From Streptomonospora sp. PA3 (GTDB lineage: Bacteria; Actinomycetota; Actinomycetes; Streptosporangiales; Streptosporangiaceae), in NCBI RefSeq assembly GCF_009728995.1, contig NZ_VTZW01000019.1, positions 535,983 to 599,982 of the forward strand: a stretch of 64,000 bases of DNA, written 5' to 3'. A program made the position numbers and the translations under genes. The notes beneath the pieces are model-generated. The model did not search any database, was not told where the DNA came from, and saw only the letters and a program-made list of their open reading frames with translations. Positions 16,891 to 25,154 of this stretch are shown here, in pieces. Position 1 is the first letter of the stretch, and each line of letters opens with the position of its first letter.

Positions 16891-17856
16891 TCAGGCCTTG
16901 ACGCTTCCGGCGGCCAGGCCCGACTGCCAGAAGCGCTGGAGCAGCAGGAAGACGATGATCAGCGGGATGATGCTGAGCAGGGAGCCGGTGATGACGAGGT
17001 CGAACACGGCCTCGCCGCCGGCGGTCGAGGCCTGGGCGTTCCAGTTGTCGAGGCCCAGGGTCAGCGGGTACCAGTCGGGGTTCTTCAGCATGATCAGCGG
17101 CAGGAAGTAGTTGTTCCAGGTCGCGACCATGGTGAACAGGGCGACGGTGACGGTGCCGGGCGCCAGCAGCGGGGCGCAGATCTGGACGAACGTGCGCAGC
17201 TCCCCCGCGCCGTCGATGCGCGCGGCCTCGATCAGCTCGTCGGGGATGGCCTCGGCGGCGAAGACCCACATCAGGTAGAGGCCGAACGGCGAGATCAGCG
17301 ACGGGATGATGACCGCCCAGGGGGTGTTGGTCAGCCCCATCTCGCTGAACATCAGGAAGGTGGGCACCGCCAGCGCGGTGCCGGGTACGGCCACGGCGCC
17401 GATGACCACGGCGAACACCGCGCGTTTGCCGGGGAAGTCGAACTTGGCCAGCGCGTAGCCGCCCAGTACGGCCAGCAGTGTGGCCCCGCCGGCGCCGAGC
17501 ACGACGTAGAGCACCGTGTTGAGCAGCCAGCGGACGAAGATGCCGCCGTCGTAGGCCAGGGTGTCGGCGATGTTGGCGAACAGGGCGAAGTCGCCGCTGA
17601 ACCACAGCCCGAAGGAGGTGAACAGGTCTTCCTGGCTCTTGGTGGCGTTGATCGCCAACCAGACCAGCGGCACCAGGGAGTAGACCAGCACCAGGCCGGT
17701 CAGCAGCGTGAGCAGGACGCTGCGCCGGGGTGCCCTGCCGAGCCCGGCGGACCGCGGCCCGCGGCCGGGCGCGCGCAGCCGCGCGGCCGCCTTGCGGGCG
17801 CCGGCCGGGCGCGGGGAGGGCGAGGAGGGGGTGGAGGCGGGGGCCGAGGTGCTCAT
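16891..17856 (-). CDS. Carbohydrate ABC permease (MalG type)
   Basis: 321 aa. A basic N-terminal tail of ~45 residues is followed by six membrane helices. The EAA loop that docks the ATPase is EAARIDGAGELRTFVQI near residue 217. It pairs with the MalF-type permease 3 bp upstream. There is no ABC ATPase gene in the operon; as in many actinobacteria, a shared MsiK-like ATPase encoded elsewhere probably energises it. Confidence 0.94.
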   Translation of the reverse strand: MSTSAPASTPSSPSPRPAGARKAAARLRAPGRGPRSAGLGRAPRRSVLLTLLTGLVLVYSLVPLVWLAINATKSQEDLFTSFGLWFSGDFALFANIADTLAYDGGIFVRWLLNTVLYVVLGAGGATLLAVLGGYALAKFDFPGKRAVFAVVIGAVAVPGTALAVPTFLMFSEMGLTNTPWAVIIPSLISPFGLYLMWVFAAEAIPDELIEAARIDGAGELRTFVQICAPLLAPGTVTVALFTMVATWNNYFLPLIMLKNPDWYPLTLGLDNWNAQASTAGGEAVFDLVITGSLLSIIPLIIVFLLLQRFWQSGLAAGSVKA

Positions 17857-17859
17857 CGC

Positions 17860-18780
17860 TCACACGTCCTTTCGCATACCGCGCAGCTGGACGGCGTAGG
17901 CGATGGCCATCGTGATCAGGCCCATGATGATCGCGACGGTGGCCGCGTAGTTGTGCTGCTGTCCGCGGAAGGCCAGGGAGAAGGTGTAGAGGTTGGGGGT
18001 GAAGTCGGTGGTGATGGCGTTGGGCGCCAGGTGCCGCAGGATGCTGGGCTCGTTGAAGAGCTGGAAGCTGCCGATGATGGAGAAGATGGTCGCGATGACC
18101 AGCGCGCCGCGGATCGCGGGCAGCTTGATGGCGGTGATGATGCGCAGCTGCCCGGCCCCGTCGATCTGGGCCGCCTCGTAGAGCGTGTGCGGCACCACGC
18201 GCAGCGCCGAGTAGAAGATCAGCATGTTGTAGCCGACGAACTCCCAGGTGACGATGTTGCCGATGGAGGCGAGCACCAGGTCGGGCGAGAGCGGGTCGGG
18301 CAGCGTGGGGCCGAAGGCGTCGTTGATGTTGCCGACCAGCCCGAAGCGGTTGCCGTACATGAACCCCCACATCAGCGTGGCCACCACCGCGGGCACCGCG
18401 TAGGGCAGGAAGATCGAGACGCGGAAGAAGTCGCGGCCGTAGAGGCGCCCGCTGTCGATGGCCAGCGCCACCAGCAGCGCGAGGAAGAGCATGATCGGCA
18501 CCTGGACGGCCAGGAACAGCGAGACCCGGCCCAGGGCGCCCCAGAACTGCGCGTCGACCAGGGCCTGGGTGTAGTTCTCCAGCCCCACGAACGTGTTCCC
18601 GCCGATGAGCTGGTCGCGGAACAGGCTCAGGTAGACGGAGTAGGCGATGGGCGCCAGGAACACCAGCGCGAACACGGCCATGAACGGCCCGATGAAGGCC
18701 CAGCCGGTCCAGGAGCGCCGTCGGCTCCGCCGGGGGGACGGTCCCGCGGCCACCGGTGCGGGCGCGGTCGGCGTCGTCAT
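17860..18780 (-). CDS. Carbohydrate ABC permease (MalF type)
   Basis: 306 aa with six membrane helices; the EAA loop is EAAQIDGAGQLRIITAI near residue 206. ATG 18780 was chosen because GCGAGG ends 9 nt upstream; an ATG three codons earlier sits directly on that ribosome site. First gene of the four-gene galactoside operon, with a LacI operator at 18812-18831 just upstream. Confidence 0.94.
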   Translation of the reverse strand: MTTPTAPAPVAAGPSPRRSRRRSWTGWAFIGPFMAVFALVFLAPIAYSVYLSLFRDQLIGGNTFVGLENYTQALVDAQFWGALGRVSLFLAVQVPIMLFLALLVALAIDSGRLYGRDFFRVSIFLPYAVPAVVATLMWGFMYGNRFGLVGNINDAFGPTLPDPLSPDLVLASIGNIVTWEFVGYNMLIFYSALRVVPHTLYEAAQIDGAGQLRIITAIKLPAIRGALVIATIFSIIGSFQLFNEPSILRHLAPNAITTDFTPNLYTFSLAFRGQQHNYAATVAIIMGLITMAIAYAVQLRGMRKDV

Positions 18781-18811
18781 AGCGATCATCCTCGCTCGCG
18801 TTCAGCGATGG

Positions 18812-18831
18812 GGATGTTTACGCAAACATCC
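18812..18831. promoter_or_regulatory. LacI operator, importer side
   Basis: GGATGTTTACGCAAACATCC: outer arms GGATGTTT/AAACATCC around ACGC. It lies 31 bp before the first permease start. Confidence 0.85.
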
Positions 18832-18857
18832 GATGCCGGGACCAGTTCCGGCGGGGT

Positions 18858-18873
18858 ATGTTTACGTAAACAT
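18858..18873. promoter_or_regulatory. LacI operator, regulator side
   Basis: ATGTTTACGTAAACAT is a perfect 16-bp palindrome matching the importer-side site in all but one base, and is followed by the lacI-type gene. Two sites 44 bp apart (centre to centre) suit a looped or double repression. Confidence 0.85.
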
Positions 18874-18933
18874 CGTGTTGCGAGATGTCTACACTGCCCC
18901 GTGGCAGGTGGTCAAGGGATCGAGGAACCGCAG

Positions 18934-19986
18934 ATGGACGAAGGCTCGGCCGCCGATCGGGTCCGCAACCGCGCCAAGCGGGTCTCCATGGCCGACGTGG
19001 CGCGGCTGGCCGGGGTCTCCTCCCAGACGGTCTCCCGCGTCTCCAACGGCCACCCGGGTGTCGTGGCCTCCACCCGCCAGCAGGTGCTGGCGGCGATGCG
19101 CGAGCTGGGCTACCGCCCCAACAGCGCGGCCCGCGCCCTCAAGCGGGGCGAGTTCCGCACGATCGGCGTCGTGCTGTTCACGCTGTCGACCACGGGGAAC
19201 ATGCGCACTCTGGAGGCGATCGCCACCTCCGCCGCCCAGGAGGGCTATGCGATCACCCTGCTTCCGGTGGCCGCTCCCACCCACGACGAGGTGCGCGGTG
19301 CCTTCACCCGGCTGGGCGAACTGGCGGTGGACGCCTTCATCGTGATCATGGAGGTCCATCTGCTCGACGCCGCGACCGTGGCCCTGCCGCCGGGAGTGCA
19401 GGTCGCGGTGGCCGACTCCAACGCCGGGGACCGCTACAGCGTGGTCGACACCGACCAGGCCGGAGGCGCAGGCGCCGCCGTGCGCCACCTGCTCGACCTG
19501 GGCCACCGCACCGTATGGCACGTGGCCGGACCGGAGGAGTCCTTCGCCGCGCAGCGGCGCGCCGACACCTGGCGGGCCGAGCTCGCCGGCGCCGGGCGCC
19601 CCGTGCCCCCGATGGTCCGCGGCGACTGGTCGGCCGATTCGGGCTACCGCGCGGGGCTGCGGCTGGCCGAGGAGCCCGACTGCACCGCGGTCTTCGCCGC
19701 CAACGACCAGATGGCGCTGGGCGTGCTGCGCGCCCTCCATGAGAAGCGCAGGGCGGTGCCCGAGGAGGTGAGCGTGGTCGGTTTCGACGACATCCCCGAG
19801 GCCGGCTCGTTCCTGCCCCCGCTCACGACGGTCCACCAGGACTTCGCCGAAGTGGGCCGGCAGCTGGTGCAGGGTGTGCTGCGCCAGCTGCGCACCGAGT
19901 CCACCGAGCCCGGCACCACCCTGGTGCCCACCCGGCTGGTGGAGCGCTCCAGCACCGCCCCGCCGCCCGGAGGAACGCCGCGCTGA
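18934..19986 (+). CDS. LacI family regulator of the galactoside operon
   Basis: 350 aa. The N-terminal helix-turn-helix is VSMADVARLAGVSSQTVSRV (about residues 14-33), followed by a periplasmic-binding-protein-like sugar domain (VVGFDDIPEAGSFLPPLTTV near residue 275). ATG 18934 is preceded by GAGGAA; an in-frame GTG at 18901 is possible. It is divergent from the ABC/GH42 operon, with two near-identical palindromes in the gap, so it almost surely represses that operon and itself, with an imported sugar as inducer. Confidence 0.93.
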   Translation: MDEGSAADRVRNRAKRVSMADVARLAGVSSQTVSRVSNGHPGVVASTRQQVLAAMRELGYRPNSAARALKRGEFRTIGVVLFTLSTTGNMRTLEAIATSAAQEGYAITLLPVAAPTHDEVRGAFTRLGELAVDAFIVIMEVHLLDAATVALPPGVQVAVADSNAGDRYSVVDTDQAGGAGAAVRHLLDLGHRTVWHVAGPEESFAAQRRADTWRAELAGAGRPVPPMVRGDWSADSGYRAGLRLAEEPDCTAVFAANDQMALGVLRALHEKRRAVPEEVSVVGFDDIPEAGSFLPPLTTVHQDFAEVGRQLVQGVLRQLRTESTEPGTTLVPTRLVERSSTAPPPGGTPR

Positions 19987-20041
19987 GCCCCGTGCGCGGA
20001 CCGGCGGGTGGCGGCGTTTCTCCACCACTTCCGTCTACGAA

Positions 20042-20053
20042 ATTGTTGACAAT
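20042..20053. promoter_or_regulatory. Inverted repeat and -35-like box upstream of PrpF-family gene
   Basis: ATTGT-TG-ACAAT resembles GntR/FCD-type operators. The overlapping TTGACA at 20046-20051 could be a -35; the matching -10 (CATGCT) is weak. Confidence 0.5.
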
Positions 20054-20106
20054 GTTGTGGACTCTCGGCATGCTGAATCCGCCGCCCGCACCACGAGGAG
20101 GAGCAG

Positions 20107-21237
20107 ATGCCGAACGCGGACGCCCCCGCGGCCACCGGTGAGGAGGCCGGCACCGGCGAGGCCCCGGGCGCCGGGCCCGGCGTCCGCTGCATGCTCATGC
20201 GCGGCGGCACGTCCAAAGGCGCCTACTTTCTCGCCGAGGACCTGCCCGCGGACCCGGCGCAGCGCGACGACCTGCTCCTGCGGATCATGGGCACGCCCGA
20301 CCCGCGCCAGATCGACGGGATCGGCGGGGCGCAGTCGGTCACCAGCAAGGTGGCCGTCGTCGCGCCGGCGGCCGGCGGCGGACGCGACATCGACTACCTG
20401 TTCCTCCAGCTCGGTGTGGCGGAGCCGACCGTCTCCGACCAGCAGACCTGCGGCAACCTGCTCGCCGGAGTGGGCCAGTTCGCCGTCGAGCGCGGTCTGG
20501 TGCCCGCCGGAGGCGAGCGCACCTCGGTCCGGATCCGCCTGGTCAACACCGGCAGTACCGCCGTGTCGACCTTCGCCACCCCCGGCGGATCGGTGGACTA
20601 CTCCGGCACCGCGGCCGTCTCCGGCGTCCCCGGCACCGCGGCGCCGGTCTCCTTGGACTTCGTCGGCACCGAGGGGGCGGTGTGCGGCGCCCTGCTGCCC
20701 ACCGGGCGGCTGCGCGACGAGATCGACGGCATAGCGGTCACCTGCGTCGACAACGGCATGCCGGTCGTGGTGGTGCGGGCCGCCGACCTCGGGGTGAGCG
20801 GGTACGAGCCGCCGGACGAGCTCGCCGCCGACACCGCCCTGACCGAGCGGGTGCAGTCGCTGCGCGTCCGCGCCGGGCAGCTCATGGGCCTCGGCGACGT
20901 CCGCGACAGCTCGGTACCCAAGACGACTCTGGTGGCCGCCCCGCGCGAGGGCGGCGCGATCTGCACCCGGACGTTCATCCCGGTGCGGCCCCACCCCTCC
21001 ATCGGCGTGCTGGGCGGGGTCAGCACGGTGACCGCGCTGATGCTCGACGGCGCCGTGGGAGCCGACCTCTTCGCCCCGCCCGCCCCGGGCGCGCCCGTGG
21101 AGATCGAGCACCCCTCCGGCAGGCTCGCCGTGGACGTCGAGGTCGACACCGGCTGCACACCCCCGCGGGTGGGCAGGTCGGCGGTCATCCGCACCGCCCG
21201 CAAGCTCTTCGACGGCACCGTCTTCCCACGCCGCTGA
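20107..21237 (+). CDS. PrpF-family isomerase (4-oxalomesaconate tautomerase or 2-methylaconitate isomerase-like)
   Basis: 376 aa. The PrpF fold signature RCMLMRGGTSKGAYF (residues 27-41) is followed by QTCGNLLAG, VNTGSTA and RPHPSIGVL. PrpF proteins catalyse proton shifts in aconitate-like acids: methylaconitate isomerisation with AcnD, or the GalD step of gallate catabolism. No AcnD, GalB or aldolase gene is adjacent. The aconitase homologue at 44.4 kb is a possible partner, but 24 kb away. GAGGAGGAG precedes the ATG. A GntR-like palindrome lies upstream but no GntR gene is here. Confidence 0.85.
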   Translation: MPNADAPAATGEEAGTGEAPGAGPGVRCMLMRGGTSKGAYFLAEDLPADPAQRDDLLLRIMGTPDPRQIDGIGGAQSVTSKVAVVAPAAGGGRDIDYLFLQLGVAEPTVSDQQTCGNLLAGVGQFAVERGLVPAGGERTSVRIRLVNTGSTAVSTFATPGGSVDYSGTAAVSGVPGTAAPVSLDFVGTEGAVCGALLPTGRLRDEIDGIAVTCVDNGMPVVVVRAADLGVSGYEPPDELAADTALTERVQSLRVRAGQLMGLGDVRDSSVPKTTLVAAPREGGAICTRTFIPVRPHPSIGVLGGVSTVTALMLDGAVGADLFAPPAPGAPVEIEHPSGRLAVDVEVDTGCTPPRVGRSAVIRTARKLFDGTVFPRR

Positions 21238-21260
21238 AGCCCCGCCCGCAGGGCGCCGTG

Positions 21261-21296
21261 CCGCGGCCCCCGGCCTCGGGGGCACGGGGGCCGCGG
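21261..21296. terminator. Hairpin terminator between convergent genes
   Basis: CCGCGGCCCCC pairs with GGGGGCCGCGG around a 14-nt loop, between the PrpF-family gene and the PL11 lyase gene. Confidence 0.7.
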
Positions 21297-21306
21297 TGCC
21301 GGCCTG

Positions 21307-23628
21307 CTAGCGGCCGGGGTAGTGGCCTTCGGGGACCGGGACCTGCGACCAGTCGGTGTCCGCGGCCAGGTAGAAGCCCGGATGGGCCGGCTGGTTGTAG
21401 GACGTCTGCTGGCCGGCGATGCCGACCCGGTACTGCGGGTCGTGCATCAGCGTGTAGAGCTTGCGGTCGGTGACGCCGGTGGCGGTGTGGATGCGGATCG
21501 CCTCGGAGTCCTCCGTGCGCAGCAGCAGCTCCTCGCGCCAATCGCCGAACACGTCGGCGACCAGGGCCGGGTTGCCCTTGGTGCCGTTGTTGGTGCGGGT
21601 GCCCTCGGCGGTGAGCAGGGTCCCCGCGCGGTGGTCGTCGACCGTGGGGTTGCGCGTCCCGTTGACGATCTGCGTGGTGCCGTCCGGCGCCCAGAGGATG
21701 CTCATGTTGGTGCCGGGCACGCCGTCGCGGCCGAGGAACTCGCCGCCGGCGGACCACAGGCCCGCGTCGATCTCCTGGTCGGGAGGCATGGACGACCAGG
21801 CCTCGACGCCGGGGACGTCCGGCTTGATGTCGCCGACCATGCCGCGCCCGGTGTCCCTGCCCGTGTACTCGCCGAAGAGGACCTCGCCGGTGGCGGCGTC
21901 GCGCATCGTGAAGCCGTAGGGCGCATACCGGCCGCCCTCGTGGACGCCCCAGATCTCCAGGCCGCCGCGGTCGGGGTCGAAGTCGCCGACGTGCAGGGCG
22001 TCGCCGTGCCCCAGCTTGACCCTCTCCCCCGGCACCGCGCTGTCGGGGTGCCCGGTGGCGTAGGAGGAGTAGAGCAGCGAGCCGTCGTCGTCGATCGTCG
22101 CGGAGCCGTAGACGATCTCCTGCCGGCCGTCCCCGTCGGCGTCGGCGGAGATCATCTGGTGGTTGCCCTGCGTGGTCAGGGTGCCGAACTCGGGGTCGGT
22201 GCCCTCGACTCCGTGCGGGGAGTCGTTGAAGGGGTTGGACATCGGCGCGTGCCCGCTGTCGACGAACCACTCCTTGCGCAGCTCCTCGCCGTCGAAGCGG
22301 TAGGCCGCCAGGGCGGCGCGGGTGTAGTAGCCGCGGGCGAACACCGCCGAGGGGTTCTCGCCGTCCAGGTATGCCACGCCCGCGAGGAACCGGTCCACGC
22401 GGTTGCCCGGCTCGATGCGCGACATCGCGTAGTCGCCCCACATGAGCCCGTCGTCGCCGCGCGGCGGCTCGTAGCGGACGGTGTCCAGCTCGGCGCCGGT
22501 CTCGCCGTCGAAGACGGTCAGGTACTCCGGCCCGCTCAGCACGAAGCCCTCGAACTCGCGCAGCCGGTTGCGGCTGCTGCGGCCGGGCGCGTAGGTGTCG
22601 ATGAAGTGGTCGGCCAGCTCCTCGGCGTCGGCGCGGGAGAGCGGGTAGTCGTAGGCGGGCTCGATGCCGAAGGCCTCCTCCAGGGTGGCCGGCCAGTCGC
22701 CGGAGACGACCTCGGGGTGCTTGTGCCAGTCGCGGAACATCCCCACCAGGTGGTCGTAGTAGTCCGCGGAGCTCATGCGGTAGTCGTCGCTGTGGGAGTA
22801 GCCCGCCTCGACGTCCTCCCGCGGCATGGTGATGTACTCCTCGGCGACCACCTCGCCGTCGGGCCCGTAGGTGGTGGACTTGGTGCCCGGCGCCGTCTTG
22901 AACATCAGCTCCGAGCGGCCGTCGCCGTCGAAGTCGTAGACCAGGAACTGGGTGTAGTGGGCGCCGGAGCGGATGTTGACGCCCAGGTCGATGCGGTTCA
23001 GCAGCGTGCCGTCGCGGGTGTAGGTGTCGATGTAGGTGTTGCCGGTGTAGCCGACCTGCGAGACGTCCTTGGAGTTGGTCGGGTCCCACTTGACGATGTA
23101 CTCATAGCGGCCGTCACCGGTGACGTCGCCGACGCTCATGTCGTTGGCCGTGTAGGTGTACTCCTCGCCCGCGGGGGTGGTGCCGCCCTCGGGCTTGCGC
23201 AGCGGCAGGTCGTAGTGCTCCTCGGGCCAGACCGCGGCCGATGCGCCGTCGCCGCCGCTGCCGCCGATGACGACCCGGTACTTCGCGTCGGGCGAGCCCT
23301 CGGTGTCGAGGTAGTTGGTGCTGCCGGTGACGGTGGCGATGCGGCGGCCGTCGCGGTAGACGCGGAACGCCGGCGACTTGAGGCCGTCGGGGGTGGCGGC
23401 CCTGACCTCGTGGCCCAGCAGCCGCCAGCTCAGGAACACGCCCTCGTCGGTGGAGACGGCGACCAGGCCGCGGTCCAGGTCCTCCAGCTGCACGCCGGTG
23501 GCATGCGCGCCGCCGGACGGATCCGCGGCGGCCGCGCCCGCGCCGGTGAGCGCGAGTGCCACCGCGCAGGCGCCGGCCGCGGCCGCGCGGAGCAGGGCGC
23601 GCGTTTGAATCGTTTTAAAAGCCCGCAA
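21307..23628 (-). CDS. Secreted PL11 rhamnogalacturonan lyase
   Basis: 773 aa from a TTG start at 23628. TTG was chosen because GGGAGG sits 5 nt upstream and it gives a clean signal peptide (cleavage near GAGAAAADP); no ATG or GTG lies at a sensible place. The mature enzyme shows the PL11 eight-blade propeller with repeated calcium sites (DVTGDGRYEY, DFDGDGRSEL, DADGDGRQEI). Family members cleave the rhamnogalacturonan I backbone of pectin. Monocistronic here. A LacI-like palindrome lies at 23744-23757. Confidence 0.92.
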   Translation of the reverse strand: MRAFKTIQTRALLRAAAAGACAVALALTGAGAAAADPSGGAHATGVQLEDLDRGLVAVSTDEGVFLSWRLLGHEVRAATPDGLKSPAFRVYRDGRRIATVTGSTNYLDTEGSPDAKYRVVIGGSGGDGASAAVWPEEHYDLPLRKPEGGTTPAGEEYTYTANDMSVGDVTGDGRYEYIVKWDPTNSKDVSQVGYTGNTYIDTYTRDGTLLNRIDLGVNIRSGAHYTQFLVYDFDGDGRSELMFKTAPGTKSTTYGPDGEVVAEEYITMPREDVEAGYSHSDDYRMSSADYYDHLVGMFRDWHKHPEVVSGDWPATLEEAFGIEPAYDYPLSRADAEELADHFIDTYAPGRSSRNRLREFEGFVLSGPEYLTVFDGETGAELDTVRYEPPRGDDGLMWGDYAMSRIEPGNRVDRFLAGVAYLDGENPSAVFARGYYTRAALAAYRFDGEELRKEWFVDSGHAPMSNPFNDSPHGVEGTDPEFGTLTTQGNHQMISADADGDGRQEIVYGSATIDDDGSLLYSSYATGHPDSAVPGERVKLGHGDALHVGDFDPDRGGLEIWGVHEGGRYAPYGFTMRDAATGEVLFGEYTGRDTGRGMVGDIKPDVPGVEAWSSMPPDQEIDAGLWSAGGEFLGRDGVPGTNMSILWAPDGTTQIVNGTRNPTVDDHRAGTLLTAEGTRTNNGTKGNPALVADVFGDWREELLLRTEDSEAIRIHTATGVTDRKLYTLMHDPQYRVGIAGQQTSYNQPAHPGFYLAADTDWSQVPVPEGHYPGR

Positions 23629-23743
23629 AGAGGCCTCCCGGATCTCGAGCGTCGGGATGGGGGTCGGGGGATGGCAGGGAACAGGGGATCTCGGGGGCGC
23701 CGCCACCGGCGGCGCGCACGGAACGATGGCCTCAAATGTAACG

Positions 23744-23757
23744 GGAAAGCGGTTTCC
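23744..23757. promoter_or_regulatory. LacI-like operator upstream of PL11 lyase
   Basis: GGAAA-GCGG-TTTCC, 116 bp before the TTG start. The regulator is not encoded nearby. Confidence 0.6.
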
Positions 23758-23820
23758 GTCAAGGGGGGCAACGGGGCACGCAGAGGGCGGCGGGGACGGC
23801 GGAGGGCGGCGAGGGGCGGA

Positions 23821-24153
23821 GGGCTGAGCCCGCGCGGGTCGGTCCGGGTGCCCGCCGGTGATCCGCGCGACGGAGGCAGCAAGGGCGGTGGGTGGTCGGG
23901 GCCGGCGATCACCGAGTCCGGTGCCCGCCGGTGACGGTGGACAACGGGGCGGCGACGGCGGCGGGGGTCCGGGCCGGCGAGCACCGGCTAAGGTCGGCGC
24001 ATGGCCGATCACCCGACGAGGGCGACGAGGACGGCAAAGGGCTGAGCCCGCGCGGGTCGGTCCGGGTGCCCGCCGGTGATCCGCGCGACGGAGGCAGCGA
24101 GGGCGGTGGGTGGTCGGGGCCGGCGATCACCGAGTCCGGTGCCCGCCGGTGAC
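23821..24153 (+). repeat. 115-bp direct repeat in a ~72-bp-period array, forward orientation
   Basis: 23821-23935 recurs at 24039-24153, differing at one base (A23881 against G24099). The offset is 218 bp. A third, degenerate start (gggctga) is at 24184, 145 bp further. 218 and 145 are about 3 and 2 times 72.6, so the array has an underlying unit of about 72-73 bp. The repeated words are GGTGCCCGCCGGTGA and GGGCTGAGCCCGCGCGG. Confidence 0.85.
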
Positions 24154-24376
24154 CCGAGCGACGAAGGCGGCGAGGACAGCGAAGGGCTGAGCCCGCGCGG
24201 ATCGCTTCGGGTGCCCGCCAGTGGCCCACCCGACGAGGCGGCGACGGCAGCGCGACGGGCTCGGGCCGCATGGATCGGTCCGGGTGGGCGCCGGTGGCCC
24301 GCGCGACGGGGGTGGCGCGCCGGGGCGTGTTCCGGCGGGCCTCGCCGCCTGCGCACCCCCACCCGAAACCCCGGAT

Positions 24377-24395
24377 GCCCGATTTAATTTGACTC
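24377..24395. repeat. Conserved AT-rich motif, copy 1
   Basis: GCCCGATTTAATTTGACTC, preceded by an ACCCC box. Closely similar copies lie at 49081-49099 and 55752-55770, all on the same strand and each after a ~72-bp-type unit. Confidence 0.75.
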
Positions 24396-24410
24396 GTTAT
24401 GCTCCCGGTC

Positions 24411-24474
24411 GCGTCGAGGGTGTCCGTGACGCCACTTTCGGCGCCGAGCGTGGCCCCACAGACACCCTCGACGC
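24411..24474. repeat. Hairpin after motif copy 1
   Basis: 18-bp arms 24411-24428 and 24457-24474 pair at 17 of 18 positions around a 28-nt loop. Confidence 0.7.
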
Positions 24475-24551
24475 GGTGAGCCGGCACTGAAACGGGGCAT
24501 TCGGAATATTCGAGGCCGTGATAGGGCGACGAGACGCGCCCCGCGACCACC

Positions 24552-25140
24552 GGGGCGGCCTCCGGCCGCGCGGCGGGCGATTTCAGGCGCAGAAGCGTCC
24601 CGCAATGTCCGGTATGCGGGGGCGCCGGAGCGGCCCGGATCGGCGATGATCATGGCGTTTGGAGCGGAATCGGCGCCCGAACCGCTCCAAACGCGCACCT
24701 CGCGGCACCCCGGCCGCCTCCACCCCCGCCACAGCCGGGCATTCCGGACAAACCACCCCGAATTCCTTCCGCATCCCGGAAACCCTGGGGTTCCGGCGCG
24801 CCGAGCAGCCCCACCGCGCGCCATCGGCGGGCATCGTGGCCCCACCCGGAGCGAAATGCCTGAAACGTCCCCGCCCGGGCCGTGTCTCAGAACGGCGGAC
24901 GCCGCTTTGCAGGAACCCACCGGGAACCACCCGGGGCGGCCACCATCGGAGCTGCGGCAATGGGTGCGCCTCGCGAAGCGCGGTCACAGCTTGCCGCCGA
25001 GCGCACGCAGCCCGTCCCAGATGGAGCCGCACCACCGGTGGCCGACCTCCGAAACAAGCGTGCACCGCCGCTCGGCGGCAAGCTGGCGCACAGCGCTTCG
25101 CGCAACCCAGCCCCATTGCCGCAACCTCCTGTGGTGACCG
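24552..25140. repeat. Duplicated core element, copy 1
   Basis: About 589 bp aligning with 49286-49885 in the same orientation, roughly 85% identical by eye with several small indels. Includes a short hairpin GTTTGGAGCGG/CCGCTCCAAAC (near 24657-24692) and, at its 3' end, a 175-nt stem-loop. Indels shift reading frames between the copies, so it is probably non-coding. No transposase or known terminal repeats. Confidence 0.85.
24951..25125. repeat. 175-nt conserved stem-loop, copy 1
   Basis: Left arm 24951-25003 and right arm 25069-25125 pair through three blocks (12, 10 and 16 bp: TGCGGCAATGGG, CGCGAAGCGC, AGCTTGCCGCCGAGCG) around a 65-nt loop containing ACCACCGGTGG. The left arm is identical to that of copy 2. 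Confidence 0.75.
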
Positions 25141-25154
25141 ACTGCTTGGACACG

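Noticed and set aside
13336-18933. A very long open plus-strand frame antisense to the GH42/ABC operon, continuous with the LacI gene
   Set aside because: It arises from third-position GC bias opposite real genes; its translation is low-complexity with no domain, and the LacI protein has its own start and ribosome site at 18934.
24552-25140. Known insertion sequence or integron attC site
   Set aside because: No transposase or integrase frame, no terminal inverted repeats of the core itself, and the stem-loop lacks the attC core sites.
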